Origin: an uncultured Clostridia bacterium
GTDB lineage: Bacteria; Bacillota; Clostridia; Oscillospirales; Ruminococcaceae
DNA length: 57,609 nucleotides
Reading direction: 5' to 3'
Assembly: GCA_947588805.1 (NCBI GenBank)
Contig: CANPYR010000010.1
Span: 1-57,609 of the forward strand
Under the pieces are notes generated by a model. The model was not told where the DNA came from. It saw only the letters and a program-made list of their open reading frames with translations, and did no database searches. The translations under genes were made by a program, and so were the position numbers. This document shows, piece by piece, positions 6,257 to 14,700 of the stretch (its first letter is position 1; every line of letters begins with the position of its first letter).

Positions 6257-9200
6257 TTATTCAAGCCCTGCTATGAATCTCAGAATAAGAACCGCGTCAA
6301 GGCTGCTAACAGAGCCGTTTTGGTTATAATCGGCGGCTTTGAGATTTATGCCCTCGTCCTTGAAGCCGGCAAGGTATCTCAGCACATAGACCGCGTCAAC
6401 GCTTGTAATGTCTCCGCTTCCGTTCACGTCGCCGGGGAGGTATTCCTGCTCCGCGCCGCAGACGGTGCAGCGGCCGTCCTTATAGCTGTGCGGGAGCTTT
6501 TCGGTCGTTACATCCTTGGTATCGGTGTAGGTCTTGCCGTCAAGCTCAACCGTGGCGGTATATCTGATCTTACCCTCTTCCGTGCATGTCGCGGCTTTGA
6601 TCTCCTCGGACGTTACAGTCGCTTTCGCTTCGAGAATGTGGGTGGGATCGTTCGCGCAGACGGATTTTGCGGTGGCTGTGGAGTAGTCCTCGCTCCATGT
6701 AAACACCGGCGCAGCGTAGCTGTGATTCTTTTTCGGAATCGTTACATCCTTTACTTCCGTATACTCTTTGCCCTCGATCTCAACCTTCGCGGTGTATCTG
6801 ATCGTTCCGTCTTCGGTGCAGGTTGCGGATTTGATTTCGGATTTTGTCACCGTCGCGCTCTTTTCGATTACATGGGTGGAATCATTAGCGCAAACGGACT
6901 TCGCTGTTGCGGTAGAGTAGTCCTCGCTCCATGTAAACACCGGCGCAGAATAGCTGTGATTCTTCTTCGGAATTGAATTTTCTTTTGTATCGGTGTAAGT
7001 CTCCCCGTTCAGTTCAGCTGTAGCGGTATATCTAATAGTCCCCTCTTCCGTGCAGGTCGCGGCTTTGATTTCCTCGGACGTTACTGTCGCTTTCGCTTCA
7101 AGAACGTGGGTGGGATCGTTCGCGCAGACGGATTTTGCGGTGGCGGCGGAATAGTCCTCGGACCAGGTGAATTCGGGAGCGCCGTAGCTGTGCTTTTTCT
7201 TAGGAATCAGCACTTCCTTTTCGGACTTGTATTCCTTTCCTTCAAGAGTCGCGGTCGCGGTATAAACCATCGTTCCGGGCTCGGTGCAGGTCGCTTCAAG
7301 CTTAACCGAAGACGTTATCTTCGCTTCAAGATCAATCGTGTGCTCGGGATCGTTTTGGCACTTCGCAGTAACTTCAACGCTGCTTCCCGAGGCGTTCCAT
7401 TTAAACTCCGGCTCTCCCCATTTATGCCCGGTCTTGGGAACAGAAACCGTCTTTTTATCGCTGTAGCTCTTTTCTTCAAACGTCGCCGTCGCGGTCAGGA
7501 TCGCTTCTCCGTCCTTCTCGCATTCCGGCTTTTTCGTCTCGCTCGAAGTTATCTTCGCGCTCACTTTCTTTATGTGCTGCGCGTTATTGTTGCAGGTGAA
7601 TACCGCCGTCGCGGTCTTTGAATCCTCGCTCCATTCAAACTTCGGCTCGGACCAGCTATGCCCCGTCGCGGGTATCACGTCCGTTATCTCGGAATCCACA
7701 TATTCTACGCCGTCTACCGTTACGCTCGCCTGTCTTGTCTTAGAGCCGTCGGTCTCGCAGGTGGGCTGATTCTCTACGTCCTCCCTGACCGTCGCGTCGT
7801 AAACTTTGGTGTGCTTGGGATCACGCTCGCAGGTGAATTCCGCTTTCGCGGTCTTTCCGTCCTCGGACCATGTGAACACGGGATGGTGCGACCAGATATG
7901 CCCCGCGCCCTCGGAAGCGGCTCTTGTATCCTTCTTGCCGCAGCCGTTTTCGCATGTCGCGGTCTCGGTTCCGTTTGAATCGCAGGTCGCGTTTCCGTCA
8001 TGCACATAAGAAGCGAAGTTATGGCCTAAAGCCGTGCCCTGAGCTTCTCTTGAATCCTTGGTCCCGCAGCCGTTATCACAGTCTGCCGTCTCCACTCCGT
8101 TTTGCTCGCAGGTCGCGCCGCCTTGATATACATAATTCTTAAATACGTGCTCAAGAGCCGAACCCTCGTCCGTTCTCGTCTCCTCGGCGATCCCGCAGCG
8201 GTCGCATACCGAGGTCTCGGTGCCGTCGATCCCGCACTTGGCGTCGCCGTTATAAGTCCAGACCGTGAAGCTGTGCCCTAAAGCCGTGCCTTCCTTAGTC
8301 CTTGTATCGGCAGCGATCCCGCACTTGTCGCATACTGCGGTCTCGGTGCCGTCCTTATCGCAGGTCGCGTCGTTGTTGTAATTATAAACAGAGAAGAAAT
8401 GCTCGTGGAGCTTGCTGTCGGGTATGGTTTCGGTCTCGGTCTCGCCGCATACCGTGCATTCCCTCTGTTTTGTGCCGTCCTTTTCAAACGTCGCGTCGTT
8501 GTTTTCAACCCACTCGCTCCATTGGTGGCCCTGAGGGATATGAGTCGTGCATTCCAAAGTTACGGGATCCTTATATCCGCAAACGGTGCAGGATCTCGAC
8601 TGAGTTCCGCGAGATGTGCAGGTCGCGTTTTCGTCGCACTTATAATCGCCGTAGGTATGTCCTTTAGCGGGTATAGTTTCCGCTTCGCCCTTTTCGCCGC
8701 AAACCGAGCAGATCTGATCCCTGATACCGGAGTCGGTGCAGGTGGCCTCGGTCACGGTCTCATACTCGGTTCCGAACAGATGTCCGGTCTGGGGAATGGC
8801 CTCTTCTTTGTCGTGAGCTCCGCACTTGGAGCAGTGGATGGATTTAGAACCGTCGGAGGTGCATGTGGCGGGTTTGTCGATAGTGTAATCGGACTCCCAG
8901 CTGTGGCCTTCCATACTGATGGTGATGTTTTCTCTGAATCTGCAGTTTTTGCACTCTTTGTATGAATATCCGTCGGAGTCGCAGTCGGGGGATGTTTCTA
9001 CTATCACTTCGCCGAATTCATGATCCTTGACGGGAATGGTAACGTCCTCCTCCTTCAAAGCTCCGCACTTGCATTCATGCACAAGAACGTAGCTTCCTGG
9101 GGTGGTGCAGGTAGCGTCTACCTGGTTTGTTGTGTATACTTTATAATTCCAGTCATGCGGCTCTGTAATAGTCTGCTTGCAGTAGTAATCGTAGCAGTCA

Positions 9201-11002
9201 AGCTCGTGAACGTCGGGATCTCCTACGTCTATGGGATTTGTATAATTATGTCCTTCGCTTCCCTTGCGAAGAAGCTTTCCGCAGGAGCAGTAAATATCGA
9301 CCGTGCAGTCGGTTCTGTCCTTGGTCCAGAGGGAATCGTGCGCGCTGAGACTTCCGATACCGGTGCCGCTCGCGTTGAGGATCCTGAAACAATCCTGACA
9401 GTATATCGCATGATAGCCGGGAGTAGCGTTATCAAGATCGGTATCCGGGATAGCCTTTGATAAAGTACTTGCGGCAGTCAGCGCCTTGGGACCGTCCGTA
9501 GGACGGTGCGCCATATGGTTTCTGCACCCTCCGAGATTACAGATAGTACATTTGAAAGTATTTCCGCACCCCACAGAGGACATTCCCTCGTGTTCGCCGT
9601 TCTCGGTATATGAGCAGCCTTCAGCCGTACAGGAGCGAACGTGAGTTAAATATCCGCTCCCCTGCTTCCATTCGCCGAATGTATGCTCGGCTTCTGCTTT
9701 GATAATCTCTTCGCCGCATACCGAACAATTGCGCGGAGTGGTGCAGTTGTAGTCGTCCGGCTCAAGAACGTGGTCTTTCTTCGGGATGGTCTGTGTGGAC
9801 GACTCGTCTACATAGCCGCATGTCTTGCAGACTTTCTGCTTTTTGCCTTCGGTCGAACAGGTGGGCTCTAACGTGGTCTGAAGCTCGTAGCTGTGGCCTG
9901 TGGGCTTGATCTCGTAATTATCGATCTCTTTTTCACATCTTGAGCATTTGGCATGGCATATTTTAGATTCTGTGCAGTTAGGAGTGTTATCCCCGTCCAC
10001 AACGTATTTATGGCCTAAGGGCTGGCCTATGCAGTATACGTCGACGTAAGTACCGCAGGTTGAACATTTTCTTCCGTACTTTTCGCCCTCGGTGCAGGTC
10101 GCGTCGGAAATTTTCTCGGTTTTTCCGAGAGTGTGGCCTTTAGGTTCTTCGGTCTTGTTAGCTTTGATTGCTCCGCATTTACTGCACTTTTGGTATGTAA
10201 ATCCGGCTTTTTCGCAGGTTGCTTCTTGTGCGGGAGGAGCTCCGTCATTAACCCACGTATGCGCACTGTCGTCAAATTCTACCTCAGCGCCTACGGAATA
10301 GCTTAAAACTTTTCCGCAACGCCGACAAATGGTCTGATCGCCGGTAAATTCCTGCCCAAGCTTCTCTGCCTCGCAAGGATTAAAAACAGCGATTACATCG
10401 CCGGGGAGATGGCTAAGCTCGTTAGAAGTCTTTATAACTTTTTTCAGATAAGCTTCATTACAGAACTTGCAGTTCTGAGTGCTTACCTGCTGCTCCCCTG
10501 TCGTGCAGGTCGCAGGGATGATAATGGTGCTGCGGCTGCCGAGAAAGTGCGCGACGACAAATGTGTGTACCGTCTCGCCGTCGTTTTGATCGGTAGCGGT
10601 GATTTTAAATTCGCAAAAATCTACCTTATCATTTTTACCGTCGCCATCATTATCAACTTCTTTTGTTTCTATGCTGGTAACAACTTGATATGATTCTCCG
10701 CTTACATCGGAATCAATACCTTTAAAGGTTTCAAACACCTTTTCAGTAACGAATTTACCGTCCTTTTTCGTATACCTTGTATAACCGTGCTCGACTTTTA
10801 CGTGCTTTAAGCCGACGTCAGACGTAATGGTGAACGTGGGCGCGTGGCAGTAAGAATAATTGAGATTAAACTGCTCGTCCGTAGTGATCTTCGGTCCCGA
10901 AGACGAAGATTTTTCAGCCGCGGTTACCGTTACGGCAAGCAGCGCGCCTAAAATAATTATTCCCGCGAACAACAGCGCTATCCTTCTGATTTTTCCTTTC
11001 AT
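6257..11002 (-). CDS. Giant secreted Cys-ribbon repeat protein with C-terminal dockerin
   Basis: The product is 1581 residues. A signal peptide (residues about 1-29, ending TVTAAE) is followed by a short beta domain and then, to about residue 1050, over twenty repeats of a Cys ribbon: an ATCTxxG turn, CSxCG and a closing IPxxGH. From about residue 1055 the ribbon changes to six modules of about 78 residues (H-S-Y-x-x-P-x-F-T-W-S-E-D start, one CxNDPTH and one ATCTEEG cysteine). Residues 1523-1581 are a type I dockerin with two F-hand calcium loops (DVNGSGDITSVDA and DYNQNGSVSSLDA), so the protein should dock to a cohesin-bearing scaffold. No catalytic domain is recognisable. It may be a spacer, stalk or binding protein. 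Start ATG 11002 has an AGGAGG site, with a strong promoter upstream. No cohesin or scaffoldin gene is nearby. Numerous frames on the other strand are shadows of the repeats. Confidence 0.85.
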   Translation of the reverse strand: MKGKIRRIALLFAGIIILGALLAVTVTAAEKSSSSGPKITTDEQFNLNYSYCHAPTFTITSDVGLKHVKVEHGYTRYTKKDGKFVTEKVFETFKGIDSDVSGESYQVVTSIETKEVDNDGDGKNDKVDFCEFKITATDQNDGETVHTFVVAHFLGSRSTIIIPATCTTGEQQVSTQNCKFCNEAYLKKVIKTSNELSHLPGDVIAVFNPCEAEKLGQEFTGDQTICRRCGKVLSYSVGAEVEFDDSAHTWVNDGAPPAQEATCEKAGFTYQKCSKCGAIKANKTEEPKGHTLGKTEKISDATCTEGEKYGRKCSTCGTYVDVYCIGQPLGHKYVVDGDNTPNCTESKICHAKCSRCEKEIDNYEIKPTGHSYELQTTLEPTCSTEGKKQKVCKTCGYVDESSTQTIPKKDHVLEPDDYNCTTPRNCSVCGEEIIKAEAEHTFGEWKQGSGYLTHVRSCTAEGCSYTENGEHEGMSSVGCGNTFKCTICNLGGCRNHMAHRPTDGPKALTAASTLSKAIPDTDLDNATPGYHAIYCQDCFRILNASGTGIGSLSAHDSLWTKDRTDCTVDIYCSCGKLLRKGSEGHNYTNPIDVGDPDVHELDCYDYYCKQTITEPHDWNYKVYTTNQVDATCTTPGSYVLVHECKCGALKEEDVTIPVKDHEFGEVIVETSPDCDSDGYSYKECKNCRFRENITISMEGHSWESDYTIDKPATCTSDGSKSIHCSKCGAHDKEEAIPQTGHLFGTEYETVTEATCTDSGIRDQICSVCGEKGEAETIPAKGHTYGDYKCDENATCTSRGTQSRSCTVCGYKDPVTLECTTHIPQGHQWSEWVENNDATFEKDGTKQRECTVCGETETETIPDSKLHEHFFSVYNYNNDATCDKDGTETAVCDKCGIAADTRTKEGTALGHSFTVWTYNGDAKCGIDGTETSVCDRCGIAEETRTDEGSALEHVFKNYVYQGGATCEQNGVETADCDNGCGTKDSREAQGTALGHNFASYVHDGNATCDSNGTETATCENGCGKKDTRAASEGAGHIWSHHPVFTWSEDGKTAKAEFTCERDPKHTKVYDATVREDVENQPTCETDGSKTRQASVTVDGVEYVDSEITDVIPATGHSWSEPKFEWSEDSKTATAVFTCNNNAQHIKKVSAKITSSETKKPECEKDGEAILTATATFEEKSYSDKKTVSVPKTGHKWGEPEFKWNASGSSVEVTAKCQNDPEHTIDLEAKITSSVKLEATCTEPGTMVYTATATLEGKEYKSEKEVLIPKKKHSYGAPEFTWSEDYSAATAKSVCANDPTHVLEAKATVTSEEIKAATCTEEGTIRYTATAELNGETYTDTKENSIPKKNHSYSAPVFTWSEDYSTATAKSVCANDSTHVIEKSATVTKSEIKSATCTEDGTIRYTAKVEIEGKEYTEVKDVTIPKKNHSYAAPVFTWSEDYSTATAKSVCANDPTHILEAKATVTSEEIKAATCTEEGKIRYTATVELDGKTYTDTKDVTTEKLPHSYKDGRCTVCGAEQEYLPGDVNGSGDITSVDAVYVLRYLAGFKDEGINLKAADYNQNGSVSSLDAVLILRFIAGLE
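6486..7190 (-). repeat. In-gene tandem repeat, period about 234 bp
   Basis: The same 234-bp unit (78 codons) occurs about three times with high nucleotide identity; recognisable anchors AGCTGTGATTCTT (plus strand) recur near 6717 and 6952 and a divergent version near 7187. The older units toward the 5' end of the gene have diverged. Recent in-frame expansion toward the C-terminus is likely. Confidence 0.75.
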
Positions 11003-11069
11003 AACTTCCTCCTATTAAAGCGATAATTCACTAACTTGAATATGTGGAGCGTTAAATATCAGTATGTGT

Positions 11070-11098
11070 ATTATACCATACGGTTTTGGAAATTGCAA
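11070..11098 (-). promoter_or_regulatory. Promoter of the giant dockerin gene
   Basis: On the minus strand, TTGCAA (11093-11098), a 17-nt spacer and TATAAT (11070-11075), with TGG before the -10. The start codon is about 65 nt downstream. Confidence 0.8.
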
Positions 11099-11441
11099 TA
11101 GAAAAATGAGAAAATTTATGGGGAAAATAGGGCGTATAATTGATAAAAATGGTAGATTAGAAAATTGATAGGAAAGATATGTGGAAGATTTTGATATTCG
11201 GGCGGGACATTTACAATATATGTGAAAAGCTTAAAGAAAATCTTGGAAAAGCCGAAGCTCGGACTCAGCATTTATCCGGCGGTGAGTTCGCCTTAGACAC
11301 TGGGATGTTTGGGCGTGAACGCCCGAGGAAATCTGCGGGAGAAATATCCCCCTCTTTATCGATTCTTACAAATCCCACTTACGAATTTTGTTATATTTGC
11401 TACAAAAAAATTTTTCTCCTAAAGAATTTTTATTATCTTTG
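11099..11441. other. Non-coding stretch with a GC-rich hairpin cluster of unknown role
   Basis: AT-rich DNA surrounds a GC-richer core at about 11250-11370. The core contains hairpins GGCGgtgagttCGCC, GGGCGtgaaCGCCC (a UGAA tetraloop, 5-bp stem) and GGGagaaatatCCC. A frame of 88 codons at 11179-11445 runs through it without a ribosome site and looks accidental. The core could be a small RNA or a 5' leader element; I could not match it to the c-di-GMP-I riboswitch consensus despite the c-di-GMP genes downstream. Confidence 0.35.
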
Positions 11442-11470
11442 TTGACAAATGAGAAAGAACATGGTAAAAT
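11442..11470 (+). promoter_or_regulatory. Promoter of the c-di-GMP gene cluster
   Basis: TTGACA (11442-11447), a 17-nt spacer and TAAAAT (11465-11470). It lies about 100 nt before the EAL gene, so the transcript should have a leader of roughly 90 nt. Confidence 0.75.
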
Positions 11471-11569
11471 ATACTTTGGATTGTAGTTTCATGCTCATTT
11501 TTGTTTCAAACTACTCTATCTATTGATTTTTAATCCGCATTTTTCGAATCATTAAGGACGGTGACGGCT

Positions 11570-13039
11570 ATGCTTCTATCTTCGATTTTAAAGGTTATTT
11601 CCCCGGCTTTCCTCGGAGAAGCCCCCGAGTATATTCATACCCGCGGGGAACATATCCTTTTGGGTCTCGGCATAGTCGCTCTGACTCTTGTCTGCTCAAT
11701 TCTTATTGGTCTACTCTTCTGCGTTTGGCTCCACAGAAACCGCAAAATCTTTACCGTCGATCACTCCAGCGAAATCGACGAGGGCACCGGGATGTGGAAC
11801 CGGTATTACCTTTCAAGAATATATATGACTCAGATTCCGCGCAAAAAACGCCATGAATACGCGCTGGTCTGTATCTTTGCAAACTCCGAAAAGGTCGAGA
11901 GAATCTACGGCCACGGGGTGATGATCGACTATATTATGTACGGCGCGGAATACTGCCGTAAGCTCATAGGCTCCCACGACTTCCTTACAAGGATCCCCGG
12001 AGTTGGTATCGTCATGCTTATGCACGTACACGACGAGTATCTTGAACACGAGCTCCCGGGACTTTTGCAGAAGATAATGAAGTTTAACGAGATCCATAAT
12101 TTCCTTGACTTCTGCCGCGCTTCCGCGGGAATTTACCGTCTTCGCGACGAGGACGACGATATCAACGAGTGCGTCTTCAACGCCTGGCAGACCGCCGAAC
12201 AGGCTTATAACGCTAACGAGGATCTCAGATTCTGCTCGGAAGAGATGCTCGCGGCGTTTGATGAAGAGAGAAAGATGCGGCGCGAAATAACCAAGGCTTT
12301 CGAGGCTCATGAATTCCAGACATATATTCAGTTTTACGTCGATACCGCTACATGCAGAATCGTCGGCGGCGAAGCGCTTACAAGGTGGATACATCCCGAA
12401 AAGGGTATGATACCGCCTATGAGGTTCATCCCGTTTATGGAGCGCGAGGGAATAATCCCGAAGCTCGACTATTATATTCTTGAAGAGGTCTGCGAGTTTC
12501 TTGAGGATATGTATTCGCGCGGGATCGAGAATTTCTATATCTCCTGCAACTTCTCAAGAAAAACCTTCTCTTCCTTCGATTTTGTAGACAACTGTCTCGA
12601 AATATTTAAAAAGTATACCTTCCCGATCCATATGATAGCTTTTGAGATGACCGAGAGCGTGAGCGTTAAGAACGTCGTTCAGGCGAATAACAACGCCATG
12701 CGGCTTAAAGAGCTCGGAGTCAAGATTCTGCTCGACGACTTCGGGGAGGGCTTTGCAAGCTTCTACGACCTTACCGAATACCCCGTAGACGGCCTTAAGA
12801 TCGATAAGGCTCTGGTGGATAACATCCACACCGTCAAGGGAAATACCATTCTCCGCGGCATGACAAGGATGGGTCACGAGCTTAATATGACCGTCATCGT
12901 CGAGGGAGTTGAAAGCGACGATCAGGTCAAGGAGCTCCAGAATATAAAATGCGACGTTATCCAGGGGTTCAGATTCCACCGCCCGATACCCGTAAAAGAA
13001 GCTAAGGAAACCCTTATCAAGCTCTCCGAGACGGCCTGA
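11570..13039 (+). CDS. Membrane-anchored c-di-GMP phosphodiesterase (degenerate GGDEF plus EAL)
   Basis: The 489-residue protein has one N-terminal membrane segment (about residues 27-48), a degenerate GGDEF domain (about 65-215; the signature is PGVGIV, so no cyclase activity is expected) and an EAL domain (about 235-480). Glu268-Ala-Leu270 (GGEALTRW) is the metal-binding signature; FEMTES, LLDDFGEG, LKIDKAL and IVEGVES supply the other metal and catalytic residues, and QGFRFHRP closes the domain. These look intact, so hydrolysis of c-di-GMP to pGpG is likely. The degenerate GGDEF half may be a GTP-sensing regulatory domain. I chose ATG 11570 because AAGGA lies 11 nt upstream; GTG 11561 is too close. 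It is the first gene of the c-di-GMP group. Confidence 0.85.
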   Translation: MLLSSILKVISPAFLGEAPEYIHTRGEHILLGLGIVALTLVCSILIGLLFCVWLHRNRKIFTVDHSSEIDEGTGMWNRYYLSRIYMTQIPRKKRHEYALVCIFANSEKVERIYGHGVMIDYIMYGAEYCRKLIGSHDFLTRIPGVGIVMLMHVHDEYLEHELPGLLQKIMKFNEIHNFLDFCRASAGIYRLRDEDDDINECVFNAWQTAEQAYNANEDLRFCSEEMLAAFDEERKMRREITKAFEAHEFQTYIQFYVDTATCRIVGGEALTRWIHPEKGMIPPMRFIPFMEREGIIPKLDYYILEEVCEFLEDMYSRGIENFYISCNFSRKTFSSFDFVDNCLEIFKKYTFPIHMIAFEMTESVSVKNVVQANNNAMRLKELGVKILLDDFGEGFASFYDLTEYPVDGLKIDKALVDNIHTVKGNTILRGMTRMGHELNMTVIVEGVESDDQVKELQNIKCDVIQGFRFHRPIPVKEAKETLIKLSETA

Positions 13040-13049
13040 TTATATAAGA

Positions 13050-13077
13050 CAGAGATCAGAAGTCAGAATTCAGAATA
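13050..13077 (+). repeat. Heptad repeat (R3)
   Basis: CAGAGAT, CAGAAGT, CAGAATT, CAGAATA: four 7-base units ten bases after the stop of the EAL gene. Confidence 0.75.
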
Positions 13078-13148
13078 TTTCGGCTTCCGCGCTTTTGCAG
13101 AGTCAATTATTAAATTATCAATAATCAATATAATGAGGATAGAAAGAA

Positions 13149-14243
13149 ATGGCTTTACGCGACAGATTATTACGCAAAACCAATAAAGGATGTATGCTCA
13201 TAGTTGACGACGACGAGATCAACAGAGCTATTATCGCAAACGTATTTGAAAGCGAATACACGATAGACGAAGCCGAGGACGGCAGGATAGGCCTCCAGAA
13301 GATCCTCTCCCATCCAGAAAAATATACCGCGGTGCTTTTGGACGTTATGATGCCGAATATGGACGGGATCGAGGTTTTGCAGAACCTTCGTTCAAGCGAT
13401 TTGCTTGAGAAGATCCCGGTGTTTCTTATCACCGCCGAAGCGAGCAGCAAAACTCTTAACGACGCTTACGATTTAGGAGTTATGGACGTAATACTTAAGC
13501 CTGTCACCCCTTATATTGTGAACCGCCGAATCAATTCGGTCGTAGAGCTTTTCAAGGCAAGAAAGGCTCTTGCGGACAGAGTCGTGGCGCAGGATATGGA
13601 GCTCGTTGAGAAGGCTCAGAAAATTATTGAGCTTAACCACGGCCTTATCGAAGCCCTCTCGACGGCGATCGAATTCCGAAACGGAGAGTCGGGAGAGCAC
13701 GTAAGAAGGATCCATGACATCACCAAGTACGTTTTTGAAAAAACAGAGCTCGGGAACGGACTTTCAGCGGAAGAGATTCAGAATATAGCTCTTGCTTCAA
13801 TCATGCACGACGTAGGGAAAATAGCGATCCCGGATAACATCCTCGGCAAGCCCGGAAGGCTTACTCCGGAGGAATATGAGATAATGAAAACCCACACCGT
13901 CCAGGGCGGCCTGCTTCTTGACAAGATCCCTCAGCTCAAGGACAGCGGCGTGTACGAATACGCCTACGATATCGCAAGACATCACCATGAAAGATGGGAC
14001 GGAAGAGGTTATCCGGATAAGCTCAAGGGCGACGAGATCTCGCTCTGGGCTCAGGTAGTTTCCATCGCCGACGTATATGACGCTCTTAGCTGCAAGCGCT
14101 GCTATAAGGACGCTTTCCCGAGAGAAAAGGTTATTTCGATGATCAAGGGCGGCGAATGCGGAACCTTCAGCCCGAAGCTTTTGGAATGCTTCTTCGCGGT
14201 TGAGGATGATCTCTCGGAATACTACGCCGCGCCGAAGGAATAA
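13149..14243 (+). CDS. Response regulator with HD-GYP c-di-GMP phosphodiesterase output
   Basis: The 364-residue protein begins with a receiver domain (residues about 15-135): acidic pocket DDDE at 20-23, phospho-acceptor Asp65 in LLDVMMPNMDG and Lys117 in LKPV. A helical linker leads into an HD-GYP domain (about 165-355) with His220-Asp221 (MHDVGKIAIPD), the HHHERWDGRGYP motif (GYP at 287-289) and conserved LxxADVYDAL-like metal residues. It should hydrolyse c-di-GMP, with activity set by phosphorylation. No histidine kinase is encoded nearby, but an HPt protein is the next gene, suggesting a phosphorelay from a kinase encoded elsewhere. It follows the EAL gene by about 110 bp that include a heptad repeat. 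Confidence 0.9.
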   Translation: MALRDRLLRKTNKGCMLIVDDDEINRAIIANVFESEYTIDEAEDGRIGLQKILSHPEKYTAVLLDVMMPNMDGIEVLQNLRSSDLLEKIPVFLITAEASSKTLNDAYDLGVMDVILKPVTPYIVNRRINSVVELFKARKALADRVVAQDMELVEKAQKIIELNHGLIEALSTAIEFRNGESGEHVRRIHDITKYVFEKTELGNGLSAEEIQNIALASIMHDVGKIAIPDNILGKPGRLTPEEYEIMKTHTVQGGLLLDKIPQLKDSGVYEYAYDIARHHHERWDGRGYPDKLKGDEISLWAQVVSIADVYDALSCKRCYKDAFPREKVISMIKGGECGTFSPKLLECFFAVEDDLSEYYAAPKE

Positions 14244-14309
14244 TTGCAAGTAAAACCATAAGAAAATATAAAATTAACACGAAACGCTTTATAATCCGGA
14301 GGGCCTGAA

Positions 14310-14660
14310 ATGACTGCTGAAAAAAAGAAAAAACTTGAAGAGGCCGGGATAGATCTCGGCGAAGCGCTTAACCGTTTCATGGGGAACGAAAATCTTCTTG
14401 AAAGATTTTTGGGGAAATTCTTGCAGGACGAGAATTTCAAGAAGCTGACCGAAGCTTTTGAAAACGGCGATAAGGAAGCCGCGCTCGCCGCTTCGCACAC
14501 CCTGAAGGGAGTCTGCGGAAACCTTTCTATGACTGCTTTGTTCGATCTTCTGACAGAGCAGGTAAAAAAGCTTCGCGAGGACGATTACAACGGCGCTAAG
14601 GAAATGATGAAGGATATAACTGAACACTACGACAGGACGCTCGACGCCATAAAGGGCTGA
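14310..14660 (+). CDS. Histidine phosphotransfer (HPt) domain protein
   Basis: This stand-alone HPt protein of 116 residues has the phospho-acceptor His63 in the canonical SHTLKGVCGN context, within a predicted four-helix bundle. Such proteins relay phosphate between a hybrid kinase and response regulators. Its position, 66 bp after the REC-HD-GYP gene and 40 bp before the GGDEF gene, makes that regulator the obvious partner, though this is inference. A GGAGGG ribosome site precedes ATG 14310. Confidence 0.88.
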   Translation: MTAEKKKKLEEAGIDLGEALNRFMGNENLLERFLGKFLQDENFKKLTEAFENGDKEAALAASHTLKGVCGNLSMTALFDLLTEQVKKLREDDYNGAKEMMKDITEHYDRTLDAIKG

Positions 14661-14700
14661 GATGAAGCAATCATTCCTGTAACAGGAGGTCAACATACAA

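Noticed and set aside
6320..10693. Many long plus-strand frames opposite the dockerin gene
   Set aside because: They mirror the internal repeats of the giant gene and lack ribosome sites; the minus-strand frame has a signal peptide, promoter and dockerin.
11179..11445. An 88-codon plus-strand open frame
   Set aside because: No ribosome site, passes through a hairpin island, ends inside the next promoter and has no recognisable motif; the GGEF-like letters are coincidence.
11442..11569. A c-di-GMP riboswitch before the EAL gene
   Set aside because: The leader after the promoter is about 90 nt of AT-rich DNA without the GEMM core or tetraloop receptor pattern.
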